This document shows positions 44,231-54,065 of a stretch of 64,000 bases of DNA, one piece after another. This stretch comes from Drosophila persimilis. Lineage: Eukaryota > Arthropoda > Insecta > Diptera > Drosophilidae. The position numbers were made by a program, and so were the translations under genes. The notes under the pieces are model-generated. The model worked only from the letters and a program-made list of their open reading frames with translations. It searched no databases and was not told the DNA's origin. Numbering within the stretch: position 1 is the stretch's first letter; each line of letters opens with the position of its first letter. Location: positions 558,001 through 622,000 of the forward strand of contig NW_020825317.1 of the NCBI RefSeq assembly GCF_003286085.1, in the 5' to 3' direction.

Positions 44231-45053
44231 AACTCTGCAGAGTTGCTGACTCTACGGCTGTCAGCATACCTTTCATCGTGCTCGTGCTCGGGACAACCTA
44301 GTCATTGGCCCTACTTGCACCTGCCGCTATCAAATGTAAATCTATTTTATGCATCGAAATTGGAATGTTATAGTTCATTTAATTAAATTATGCGTTTTGA
44401 AGGTGTTAAATAGATGATACGCAGTTTTTAGAATTTCTATTAAGCATGATTGGAAGCCCGATTGAATATACAATGCTCCCGTACTTACAAGCTTCACCGT
44501 ATACAGAGATTACATCCGTTAATATTTATTCCGCTGATAAATGTTGGACTGAACAGGCTAGTTGGTCATAAAATATTTAGCAGTACGCTATGAATATTAT
44601 ACATTAATATGATATGATAGTTATAATCTATAAGACAGTTCTAAAAATCTTGTATTTTCTATCTCAGTCTATATTCGATCTGAGCTATGACCGCGTAAGT
44701 AACTTCTGTATTAATTTCTTACAAATAATTACTTGATTCAATTATAATACTATTGCTATAACCTTTTTGGGAATGTTTGTATGAGTGTAAATAATAAATT
44801 TAAAAATTCAATTTTTGCGTTCCTTTTCTTTGCATGTAGGCATGGGAGGTGCAAAAAATGTGACATAATTTCGCAATGTTTTTTAATCGGGTAAGAAAAC
44901 GATTTTAATTTTGTTTTTTTTTTTGTAGTTTTGTCAGCTCCACGCTGAATACTCTATACGATTTATGTACATAACCAAATTTGTGTTCCGTTGCATATCG
45001 TATAGTTTGACTGAGATTTGAGTTCGTGCATTAGTCCATTTTTCCCACTCTCC
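44231..45053. other. A/T-rich intergenic DNA downstream of Paf-AHalpha
   Basis: I see no gene or recognisable transposon. The region is strongly A/T-rich and lies 3' of the minus-strand Paf-AHalpha stop codon, so the mRNA 3' UTR and its polyadenylation signals must be here. Confidence 0.5.
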
Positions 45054-45798
45054 TTATTCGGATGGAGTTAGATCGCGCTCCAGCTCGTTTTCGTTAAGAA
45101 TTTGCGACAGCAACTCGTAAAGCGGCTCGAAAATTTTTTTGGCGCCGGTATTCGTAAGGTTTTTGTAGTCAAACATATCGTGGTGACTGATAGTACCGTC
45201 ACACTGTACCAAACCCTTGTCGATGGCAACTGTCTGTACGCGATCCATGCCCTTAGTCATCTCTTTAACCAACTCGTTAATTTTGGCATTTTTTTCGCGA
45301 AGTTTATTAGGTTGTTGACCTCGTGGGAGCAGTGACTGCATATACGTAATAGGTATTATGGTCATGTATATTTTCATAGGGAGAGAACGACTGGACACTT
45401 ACAGGAAGTATAACGTAGGCGCCGTTGAGTTTCTCACATATTTTTGAAACATTTGCGAGAATACCTTCCGCTACTTCGGCGGCACTGTTGTTAACATTGT
45501 TGGTGCCAACGTGCAGAACAACTATTTTCGGATTAACATTGTCCAACGCTCCATTTTCGATACGCCACAGAACATGTTCTGTACAATCGTCCCGTATGCT
45601 GAAATTTAGGCAGTGCAATGGTGCAAAATACTGATTCCACGTCTCGCTATCTTGTAGCGTCTCAAATATGCAATCTCCGAGGAAAATCACATCAGGATCT
45701 TTTTCACGACAATCCGAAATAAACCGACGATGTATGCTATGCCAGCGTTTGTCACCGGCATCGTCGGGAACGGGCGTGGGCAAAACACACGGATTCAT
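45054..45798 (-). CDS. Paf-AHalpha: Platelet-activating factor acetylhydrolase IB alpha-type subunit (two exons)
   Basis: Exons 45798-45403 and 45335-45054 join to a 225-residue protein. The intron at 45336-45402 has GTAAGT at its donor and TGCAG at its acceptor and splits the codons after VILP and before SLLPRG. The protein is an SGNH-hydrolase fold member and homologue of the mammalian PAF-AH alpha subunits, which partner Lis1 in the cytoplasm. The oxyanion-type GTNN motif is kept at residues 98-101. The nucleophile position in FLGDCIFE is Cys43 instead of Ser, and the Asp188-xx-His pair reads DYKN, with Asn191 for His. The Drosophila alpha homologue is known to lack two of its three catalytic residues, so a non-catalytic, Lis1-binding role is likely. 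I chose MNPCV as start; an in-frame ATG eight codons upstream (45822) directly follows a stop. The frame is intact. Confidence 0.92.
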
Positions 45799-45840
45799 AT
45801 TCGTGTTCGGAATATTCTGCATTCAACGCAGCTCTTCGTG

Positions 45841-45896
45841 CTGAAAAAAAAGAATTCGCTCAGGAATATAAAAGTTATTTGCTTCGTCTCCTGTAC
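45841..45896 (-). other. Paf-AHalpha: Probable 5' UTR intron of Paf-AHalpha
   Basis: On the minus strand a donor AG/GTACAGG lies at 45896 and a strong acceptor (TTCTTTTTTTTCAG) at 45841, 18 bases before the upstream ATG. A 56-base intron is normal for Drosophila. This is predicted from the sequence without transcript support. Confidence 0.5.
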
Positions 45897-46038
45897 CTGA
45901 TATTTACAATGTTTTAAATGTTTTCTTCTGAAGCGGACGCAAATGAACAAAATTACAATATAAAGAATCATTAACACAAAACGGCGCCGTTATATATATG
46001 GCCAATGACCACGGCATTAATTGATTGGACATATCACA

Positions 46039-46067
46039 TATCGATATTTTCAAATATTTTATCGATA
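46039..46067 (-). promoter_or_regulatory. Paired DRE motifs upstream of Paf-AHalpha
   Basis: Two perfect TATCGATA sites (46039-46046 and 46060-46067) lie about 240 bp upstream of the ATG. TATCGATA is the DREF-binding element of Drosophila housekeeping promoters. The palindromic motif gives no strand, but the only nearby gene is Paf-AHalpha. Confidence 0.65.
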
Positions 46068-46276
46068 CTATGGTCATATATATATATTAGGATGCAAATA
46101 GGCTCTGCACACTGAGAAAATACCCGAGGAACGGTGGGAAATTTAGGGAGATTGAAGCCCCGAATCACACTGGTACCATCCACCATCTCCCATCAGTCAA
46201 ATAGGAGCTGATGAGTATAAAATTACTAACTTTTGGTGTATTCTTTTTTTTTATTTTAATTAAGATTATATGTTGT

Positions 46277-47399
46277 ATTTTTATACCCGATACTCAAAAT
46301 GAGTATTGGGGTATATTAGATTTGTGGTGAAAGTGGATGTGTGTAACGTCCAGAAGGAATCGTTTCCGACCCCATAAAGTATATATATTCTTGATCAGCA
46401 TCAATAGCCGAGTCGATTGAGCCATGTCTGTCTGTCCGTCTGTCCGTCTGTCCGTCCGTCCGTCTGTCCGTCCCCTTCAGCGCCTAATGCGCAAAGACTA
46501 TAAGAGCTAGAGCAACGATGTTTTGGATCCAGACTTCTGTGATATGTCACTGATACAAAAATATTTCAAAACTTTGCCCCGCCCACTTCCGCCCCCACAA
46601 AGGGCGAAAGTCTGTGGCATCCACAATTTCGACGATACGAGAAAACTAAAAACGCAGAATCGTAGAAGATGACTATATCTTCTAGAGTGCAAAATCTGAA
46701 CCAGATCGTATAATTATTACAGCCAGAATCACGAAAACAATTTCACTCTTTCTCGCTCTGTCTCACTCTAACACACAGGTTTCATGGTCGGTTTTGCCAA
46801 TTGTAAAATATGAGTTCAAGGATCTCAGAACCTATAAAAGCCAGAGCAACCAAATTTGGTATCCACACTCCTGTGATATCGGACCTTGACCGTTTCCTGT
46901 CCAAATTTCGCCACACCCCCTTCCGCCCCCGCAAAGGACGAAAATCTGAGGCAACCACAAATCTCAGAGACTATTAAGGCTAGAGTAACCAAATTTGGTA
47001 CACACACTCCTTTAAGATGTCACTATAAAACGTGTATCTCAGAATTTCGCCCCACCCCCATCCGCCCCCACAAAGGACGAAAATCTGTTGCATCCACAAT
47101 ATTGCAGATTTGAGAAAACTAAAAACGCAGAATCATAGATAATGACCATATCTATTAGATTGATGAATCTGGATCAGATCAGATCATTTTTATAGCCAAA
47201 AGGAACAAATCAATTTGCAGTGGCTACGCAGCGCCCGACGTCACGCTCAGACTGATTTTCTGTCTCTCTCGCACGCACTCTTTGTCGTGTCGTTAAATAT
47301 TAGCGGCGTCTGCCGGAGGAGAGCCATACTGACTTAGTATCGGGTATAACCGTAGAGTTGCGGTGTCCGCAGCAACTCACAACGTTCCCCCTCGTTTTT
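46277..47399 (+). mobile_element. DINE-1/INE-1-type Helentron, full length
   Basis: The complete structure is present: TTTTTATACCCGATACTC start, TTCCGACCCCATAAAG block, GTCC/GTCT tract (46427-46472), two or three internal copies of the ATTTGGTATCCACACTCCT block, and the terminal hairpin and CCCCCTCGTTTT end. It lies about 200 bp upstream of the DRE pair of Paf-AHalpha. It has no coding capacity. Confidence 0.9.
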
Positions 47400-47640
47400 A
47401 TTATAAAATATTCAGGCAGGCTCCGTTTTCAGCCTAAACGCTTCGTTTTACGGTGTTGTTGTTGTTGCCCTGGCCGATTTTTTCCGAGCCAAATTTGAAG
47501 TTGGGTTACAATAAAAAATATTTATAAAGAAAGTAACAAAAAAAATGTTGTGAATGTGAAACGATGAAAAATTAAACATATTGTTACGTTCATTCAAATC
47601 GTATCTTCTAGGTTGAGAATATGAAAACAGAGAGTATTTT
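47400..47640. other. Unassigned A/T-rich spacer
   Basis: I recognise nothing here. It includes a GTTGTTGTTGTTG run near 47454. It could hold the far LTR of the Gypsy-type relic that follows, but no partner copy is available to test this. Confidence 0.3.
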
Positions 47641-50300
47641 AACTATATAGACAGACTTTATTTTCTAAAGGATAGTGTTTTGATCCAAACAAATTCTAGT
47701 CAAGCCGGACTATTTTCAATATAATCCGACATGACAACAATGGGCAGTCTACTAAATCTCCATTCCTTACACTGTCCTCCGCCTAATCTTGTTCGTCCCG
47801 AACAAGTGCCAAGTCTCCTCCATGAAAGTCTCTCGAGATGTATCATTTTTAATTCGTCGGTTGTCCTTTTTTTGGATGCGATACACCACATAATTGATTC
47901 GTTCTATGATTGTAAGTATTGTAAGGGATCCTCCCAATTGTTCTGTAGCTTGGGTACTACGTCGCCATCATGAAACCCTTCAGTGTTCGCATTCAGATCA
48001 TATCGGGCCATTGTTCTGTCAGTCATTAATTGGATGCGACATCTTATGAATTTTTGAATCTCGTTCAACTGGTCCCTTTTACTTCTAGTTCCATTAAAAG
48101 ATGAGTCCACCATTCCATCGGATTGAGCATGAACTGGTGCTGTACGTCTTTTCAGAAATCTTTATGTCTCACATGCATCTTTGAATGTGTGAGACTCAAA
48201 ATTATTTATATTATATTTATTTCCACTGTCACTGGTTTGGAATGGGCCTGCTGTATCCATGGCGATCCTCTCAAACGGTGCTCCTGAATTGTACTGCCGC
48301 ATTTTTCGGCTCCTTCTAGTTGGTGCTTTTGCTATAGTACAACGGTCACATCGACGGATCCAAACAGTTACCGGCTCCTGGCAACCAATCCGATATAATA
48401 TATTTTTTGATTTTTTCGATTGTTCTGTTTATGCCAAAATGTATCCAAAAAGGAAGAAGCTTTTATATTTTGAGGTTTTGATAGTAAATGAACTCAATTT
48501 TGTATCTGTAATCTTTCTAAACCCGCTGGTTTTACACGATAGCTATACATTTGAGATTCATTTGCTTTGCAGTCACATCCATCGTAGCCTCTTGAAACTG
48601 TCCAATTATTTCTCCTTTATGAATAATTTTATTCTTTCTAGTTAAGTTTAAGAGTCCTAGTGGTATCTGTCCACCTTAGGTAGCGTTTACAAGAGTCTTT
48701 TCCAAAAAAATGTTTTTAGATTCTTTTTTTACGGGCTCGACAACCAATAACTTCTCATCTCCATCCCTCTGACCTAACTTAATCCACACTATAGTTTCCA
48801 TATTGGGCGGCAATCCGATATAGTGCCATGCTCAAATATTCCACATGTAGCCGTCGTTCCTAGTTCCACTCACATATAGGCAATTCTACATTTCCATATT
48901 TCAGAATTTTTTTTTTGTAATTCCACTGTAAAGTCATAACTTTCATGATCAGTTATCCACTCCGATAATGATGTCTTCTACGATATCAGCAACGCTAAAA
49001 TCGTGTTCAAAATTTATATGTGCAATTCTAAGATTATTTAAGATCATGACTATTATATGCGTCTCTTCACCTGTAGCCGTTAGCAGGCAGTTCTCATTCA
49101 GAGGCTCCACATTTTCTTTAGCTATTCCTCTCTTGATTATATAATAAGATGCGCCTGTGTCCAAAGTTAGTAACAACTCGGTTTCATCCAAGATGCTTCA
49201 GTTAGTAAGGTTCTTCGGGTTTCGAAGTTTCGACAGTTCGAAGTACCCTTGCCCCTCTGTGTCGACTCGTTCTAGTTTAAACAAATCTTTATCGGGGGTC
49301 TCCATGCCCTTGATCCTGTGATAATTTCCTCTCCATGGACCAGGATCTCGGTCTTTTTTGTCTATCGCAACATTGTCTCGCTATTTGGTTGCAAATACTC
49401 CTTGTTCTTGTCGGTCGATTACCATTATTCACTTTTGGTGATGGAGGGCATATCAATAGTTATCGTCGTATGTTTTTCTCTGCATCAGAACCACAGCGGG
49501 GCGTGTGTCTAAATCCTTGATTTTGTATCTCTCCAAAAAGTCGGTTGGGACATCATTGTAAGGCAGGCGCGAGAGTCGCTCAATGTCTGTCGCGAACTTT
49601 TGAAGCGACTTCCCGTAACGTTATACCCTACCCTTAAGTTCCAAGCGATGAACTTCCCGCGTGTTGTCACCTCCATATCGACGCTCCAAGATACGCTTAA
49701 CAGCCTCGTAATTCAATTTATCTGCGTCAGGAATCGATTATAGCACCTCAGCAGCAGCAAGGCCCTTCAAGGAAAGCACCAAAAGCACCAAATTAAATCA
49801 AGAAAACGCCAAATGTTGTTTTACCATCAAAACTAGGTGTAGGGTACTTCGGTGCTGTCATGTTGTTCCCCGAGCCAAACTTCAAGACGATTTTCTACTT
49901 GCCGAATTCCTTCATCAAGACGTGTGATCTCCTCATCCAGACGCTGAACTATTTCTGAGTTTTCCTGGAGTTTCTTGTTAACGCTGGCCCATTTCTCCTC
50001 CATCTCCTTTGTCATAGCTTTTAATTTCTCTGCTTGAGCTTCACCTGGATCCTTCACTCTCATTATCTGCAGCATTATATGTTGTTGTCAGACACCCTTC
50101 ATCTGCAGCACCATCTGTTGCAACATCGCCATCATTTGGATATTGTTTGCCACAGGCTGCTTGTCCTCCACTGTCGACCTCGAGCCTTGCTCATCCAAGA
50201 ACTCATAATCCTCGACATTGAGGCCTGCTCTCTCGATTGCAGCTTTCAACCGGGGCTTTCAAGCCGCTTGTCGATAAGCCCCGCTCAGCTAATTTCATTT
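47641..50300 (-). pseudogene. Degenerate Gypsy-type retrotransposon (gag, protease, integrase; RT missing)
   Basis: Read on the minus strand. A gag segment has a predicted coiled coil (50075-49833, heptad-like LQENSEIVQRLDEEITRLDE). A fragment LSRLPYNDVPTDFLERYKI lies at about 49580-49520. An aspartic protease with LLLTLDTGASYYIIKRGIAK is at 49191-48949. After a gap comes integrase with WIRRCDRCTIAKAPTRRSRK and PFERIAMDTAGPF (48365-48245), and an integrase C-terminal part (48113-47750). No RT or RNase H motif is present between protease and integrase, so the middle has been deleted. Many stops occur. The family is Gypsy superfamily by gene order and motifs. Confidence 0.7.
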
Positions 50301-50559
50301 TAAATTGTTTAATTATAATCTCTCCGTATTTAACCGAAAAAATCGAATTTCGATTTGAAATATGTCTAGGCGAACTATTTTTGATTGCCATTAATTTTTT
50401 TCAGAGTTGGATTCGTAAGCTATCTTTTAAATATCGCAAAGAAACGTGCGGCTTAGAAACATCCCAGATGGATGGTGGAATTACCGGGAAATTTTCGGAG
50501 CTGTAAAACCTTACAGGCCATCCCCGAAATAGATGATGGATGGTCATCAGTGGGAATAG

Positions 50560-50822
50560 ATTTTCGTCTTTTGTGGTGGCGAACGAGGGCATGGCAAAGT
50601 TTTGAAACAAACTTGATTTAGTTTGATATCACAGGAGTCTGGATACAAAATTTCGTTGCTGTAGCTCTTATAGAGAGCTCTGAGAACAAGGCGTCAAAAA
50701 AGACGGACAGACGGGCAGAAAGACATGGCTCTAGCGACTCGGCTATTGGTGCTGATCAAAAATATGTATACTATGTGGGTTGGGAAACGCATCCTTTTGG
50801 GCGTTTCAGTATCGAGTATACA
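50560..50822 (-). mobile_element. Diverged DINE-1/INE-1 fragment
   Basis: The minus strand contains the block with GATCAGCACCAATAGCCGAGTCG, the GTCTGTCCGTC tract (50697-50727) and the CAGACTCCTGTGATATC block. It matches the 5' third of the DINE-1 copies elsewhere in the window with visible divergence, so it is an older copy. Confidence 0.7.
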
Positions 50823-51060
50823 AAATTTCTTTCAACGGTATATCTATATACCATAGATTTCCAATTCCCAAATTTCAGAAATTGTTGTGTTGTAAGCGCA
50901 GGGATCGCCGAGCCGCCGTCAGCGACGGGGCTTTCGGAAGAAACTATGTGGTCTGAGGAGAGAGGAGCGGGCGTTGAGCCGGGCGGCGCTAAACTCACCA
51001 TAGACGCTGGACACCCCGACTCCAGCAGGGGAAAAACTTCTGTTGCCAAGGTCTAGGTGA
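50823..51060. other. Unassigned sequence before the BEL integrase
   Basis: No gene is recognised. A plus-strand frame runs 50775-51056 without homology that I can name. It is G/C-rich from 50900 and may be the edge of the truncated BEL element. Confidence 0.3.
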
Positions 51061-51788
51061 GCCGCGGGTCCGGTGAGGAGAAGGAAAGGAAGAGAACGCA
51101 CACCGCTGATAGTTTTTTATCTGTTTTTGAAAGGTTCATCGGGAGAAGAGGCCTTCCGGAGAAGGTATACAGCGACAACGCCACCAACTTCGTGGGCGCG
51201 AGCAAGGTGCTGAACGAGCTTCATCAAGCGTACCAGAGGGACCAGGACCGGCTCAAGGCGTACGCAGCGCGCCAAGTGGTGGTATTTTATACCACCGAGA
51301 GCACCACACTTCGGCGGATTGTGGGAGGCAGCCGTCAAATCAGCCAAGCAGAGGTTGGTACGCGGAGTGGGCAACGCCAAGCTCACCGCGGACGAGCTTC
51401 TTTCGCTGCCGCCCGAATCAGATCAAGACGACAGATGCAGCAGGGGAAGTTTCGCGTACTTGAAGCGGTGACGAATGCTGTCAGCGCTCAAGCAGCAGTT
51501 TTGGCAGGGCTGGTCCAAGGACTACCTGGTCAGCCTGCAGAAGCGTCACCAGTGGGCTACCAAAGAGCCAGACTTGGACATTGGCTGTCTGGTGCTCGTC
51601 CACGAGGGCAACACACCGCCACAGAAGTGGACCACAGGACGAGTGGTGGCCGCAATCAAGGGAGAAGATGAGAGAGTGCGCGTCGTCGAGGTGCAAACAC
51701 CCACGGGCGTAAATAAACGTCCCATAAACAAACTGGCAAAACTGACAATAGACGGTTGAAGCACCGGAGGTCTTAAACGGGGCCGGAA
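51061..51788 (+). pseudogene. BEL/Pao integrase (second BEL family), C-terminal half
   Basis: The frame has TADSFLSVFERFIGRRGLPEKVYSDN (51110-51185, with the second catalytic Asp in YSDNATNF), a broken central part (51290-51470), and the C-terminal domain with FWQGWSKDYLVSLQKRH and PPQKWTTGRVV to NKLAKLTIDG (stop at 51757). Frames change near 51290 and 51470. A purine-rich tract and the 3' LTR follow. The 5' part of the element is absent. It is G/C-rich and clearly a different family from the A/T-richer BEL in the array. Confidence 0.82.
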
Positions 51789-52103
51789 TGTTGCAGCAGA
51801 CGATCTTAAATTTGGAAGATTTTTTCGAATTTAAACGTTATGATGACTCCGGTCCAGCGGGCTCTAGTTGTGATTTTTAACTTAAATTATCAGGCAATTT
51901 ATGAAAAAATAAAACAAGTGCTCGTCTTCAAAGAATTTATTAGACTGGTCGCAGCCAGAGATCACAAAAACTCCCCGACTCCACCGCCGAGCCGATCTTG
52001 CATGCGCAGAGAGCAGTACAAGATCGCGGCATGTGAGAGCAAAAGCTCTGCTCACAACATCGCACACGCTGAGATAGGGTAATTAAGATCGTCTGCTGCA
52101 ACA
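51789..52103 (+). repeat. 3' LTR of the second BEL element (315 bp, long terminal inverted repeats)
   Basis: The LTR starts TGTTGCAGCAGACGATCTTAA and ends with the exact reverse complement of those 21 bases (52083-52103). It has TG...CA ends and follows the integrase stop and a purine-rich GGCCGGAA. An AATAAA is at about 51909. Unusually long inverted ends make the boundaries clear. Confidence 0.85.
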
Positions 52104-52735
52104 GAGGCCATTTCTATCGTCTCCAAACTACTTCTAGACACGCACTTAGTGTGCGTCTTCTTGGACAGCCAAGCAGCTATTAAAGCTCCAGGCTCAATAT
52201 CGTCGAACTCAGCGACTGTAACTGACTGCCGCAAATCTCTGCACGAGATCGCAGAGCAGTTAGATCTTTCCTTATATGGCTACCTGGCCACAGGGACATC
52301 GTGGGGAACGACGCCGCCGACGAGCTAGCCAGGCAGGGTACTACGATTCCTCTCTAATCAGTAAGGGAGCAAGTAACGATGCCTTTGGCTACGTGCAGGC
52401 TCCTCTCGCACGAATTTTTCCAGCAAAAGGCAAACGGGAGATGGCAGAAAACCATATCCTGTAAAATGTCGATATGGCCTCATCGATCGAAAAAGCGCTG
52501 GGCGGAGCTATATAGACTGAGTCTATAGTCTAGAGCATAACTGCTCTGCAGTTACTCGAGCCATAGCGGGACACTGGCAGATCAATCCCTCATAACGACT
52601 TCTGCAGGAGTTGTCGCGACGAGGAAGAGGAGGATTTGGTCCCCCACTTCTTCTGCCACTGCCATATAAGCCTCCGGATGGGCGGGGGTTTTTATCTCCC
52701 CTTCCCGACTACCGCCTTAACCTTACCTAACGTAA
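52104..52735 (+). pseudogene. LOA-1-family 3' fragment (RNase H to 3' end)
   Basis: The start is nearly identical to LOA-1 RNase H (15412 onward). It then continues through sequence that LOA-1 has lost, including a PGHRDIVGND-type region near 52290 and the C-terminal cysteine motif (CRSCRDEEEEDL, about 52605). It ends in a short 3' UTR with CCTTAACCTTACCTAACG. It shows what the LOA-1 copy deleted at 15580. Stops and frameshifts are present. Confidence 0.82.
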
Positions 52736-53757
52736 GCATCCTTTTCTTTCATTCCTTAGGTTGTTTCAGATGATACTCCTTCTGGTGGCCTTGGTAACCG
52801 CTCGCATAACTGGACTACTCACATTCTGACTACGTACCGATACTGGACGGCGGCATACTCGTATGGGACGAAATAAATTACCTTAGGCATTCGACAAACT
52901 TAACAGATTACGAACGAATGGCCGACGAGACTGCAAATTAGATGGTGGATACCGACCATATCCGAAATATGTTAGCCACGATTAGCGTGCACCACAGAGT
53001 TGCTAGGAGCCTAAACATCCAGGGCTCGGTCTTAAAGGTGGTAGCCGGAACTCCGACCGCGGACGACCTAGAAAAGATTCGAATAAACGAGCCCCAACTT
53101 ATTGAATCAAATAACAGGCAGTTAAGCATAAAATCTAAATCTCAGCAGCAAATCAACCGCTTCACAGACACAATCAATAAATTGCTAGAGACAGCAAAGA
53201 GAAAGCAAATTGACTCGGCTCACCTGTACGAGACCTTGCTAGTAATCTCATGCTCACCATTTCCCGCAGAAGTTAACGTAAACAATCCGGTTATATTAGA
53301 CCATGACGACTTGAATTCTATTTCCTCTAATCAGCTCCCCAATATTATCGTAACAAACATTTTAAAAGTATCTAAAATCAAAGTTTTTCAATCAAACAGC
53401 ATAATACACTTTGTCATTCAATTCCCTAAGATTAAGTACATTTGCAAAAAGATAACTATTGCATCTTCACCTTTGCTAAATGTTACAGAGCATAAAAGGG
53501 TGCTGAGCCTGCCATTCCTCTACCAGTTGAGCGAGGAGAACCTCAATTTCATCAAGGAGATAAAGGAAGAGGTGTCCTCACGTTCCAGACCAATCTTTGT
53601 ATTCTGCCTAGGGCTAGGTATTTGTGGCCTGGTATGTGGCATGGCTATGCTCAAACCATATTTGACAAAGAAACGCGACGGGCGACAAATCAATGAATTA
53701 ATTGATTTGACGCAAGACTAAGTGCGCCGGGGGCGGCTACTTCTCAAGGGGGGGAGT
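52736..53757 (+). pseudogene. Errantivirus-like envelope gene relic
   Basis: A splice-acceptor-like TTGTTTCAG precedes an ATG at 52770 with a short hydrophobic signal-like start that ends in a stop at about 52828. The frame then changes and runs to a TAG at about 52939, followed by an open 259-codon frame (52942-53721). The open part ends with a single hydrophobic membrane segment (FVFCLGLGICGLVCGMAML, about 53600-53656) and a short charged tail, as in Env of insect errantiviruses (Gypsy, ZAM and Tirant groups). No gag or pol precedes it. The breaks and missing parts make it non-functional. Confidence 0.75.
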
Positions 53758-54065
53758 AGTTATCCGATCCAGCCGGATACCCCTCCCTCTGCATTTGGTT
53801 TTCGACCCAAGAGTTGGTCAGCGAGCTTAAATATTTTTTTATGGGAACCAACTGCAGCACACGCCTCGACGTGTAAGAGAACACGAGAGCTGCACCGTTG
53901 ACAAAGACTCTTGCCTTCTCAACTTAACACCTGCGCGTGTGCTATGTCAGCAGATTGATGCACCGGCGACTGCGACTGCGACTGTGACCTCCCACGAGGA
54001 ATAATAAAATCTCGCTTCGACGGAATATATAATAAACATTATAATATCGTTGATTCTATGTAACT
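53758..54065 (+). repeat. 3' LTR of the errantivirus-like element (308 bp)
   Basis: A purine-rich tract with a run of G (53748-53755) comes just before AGTTATCC, and the region ends TGTAACT, giving the AGTTA...TAACT ends typical of errantivirus LTRs. An AATAAAA signal is at about 54003. There is no second copy in the window to confirm the edges. Confidence 0.65.
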
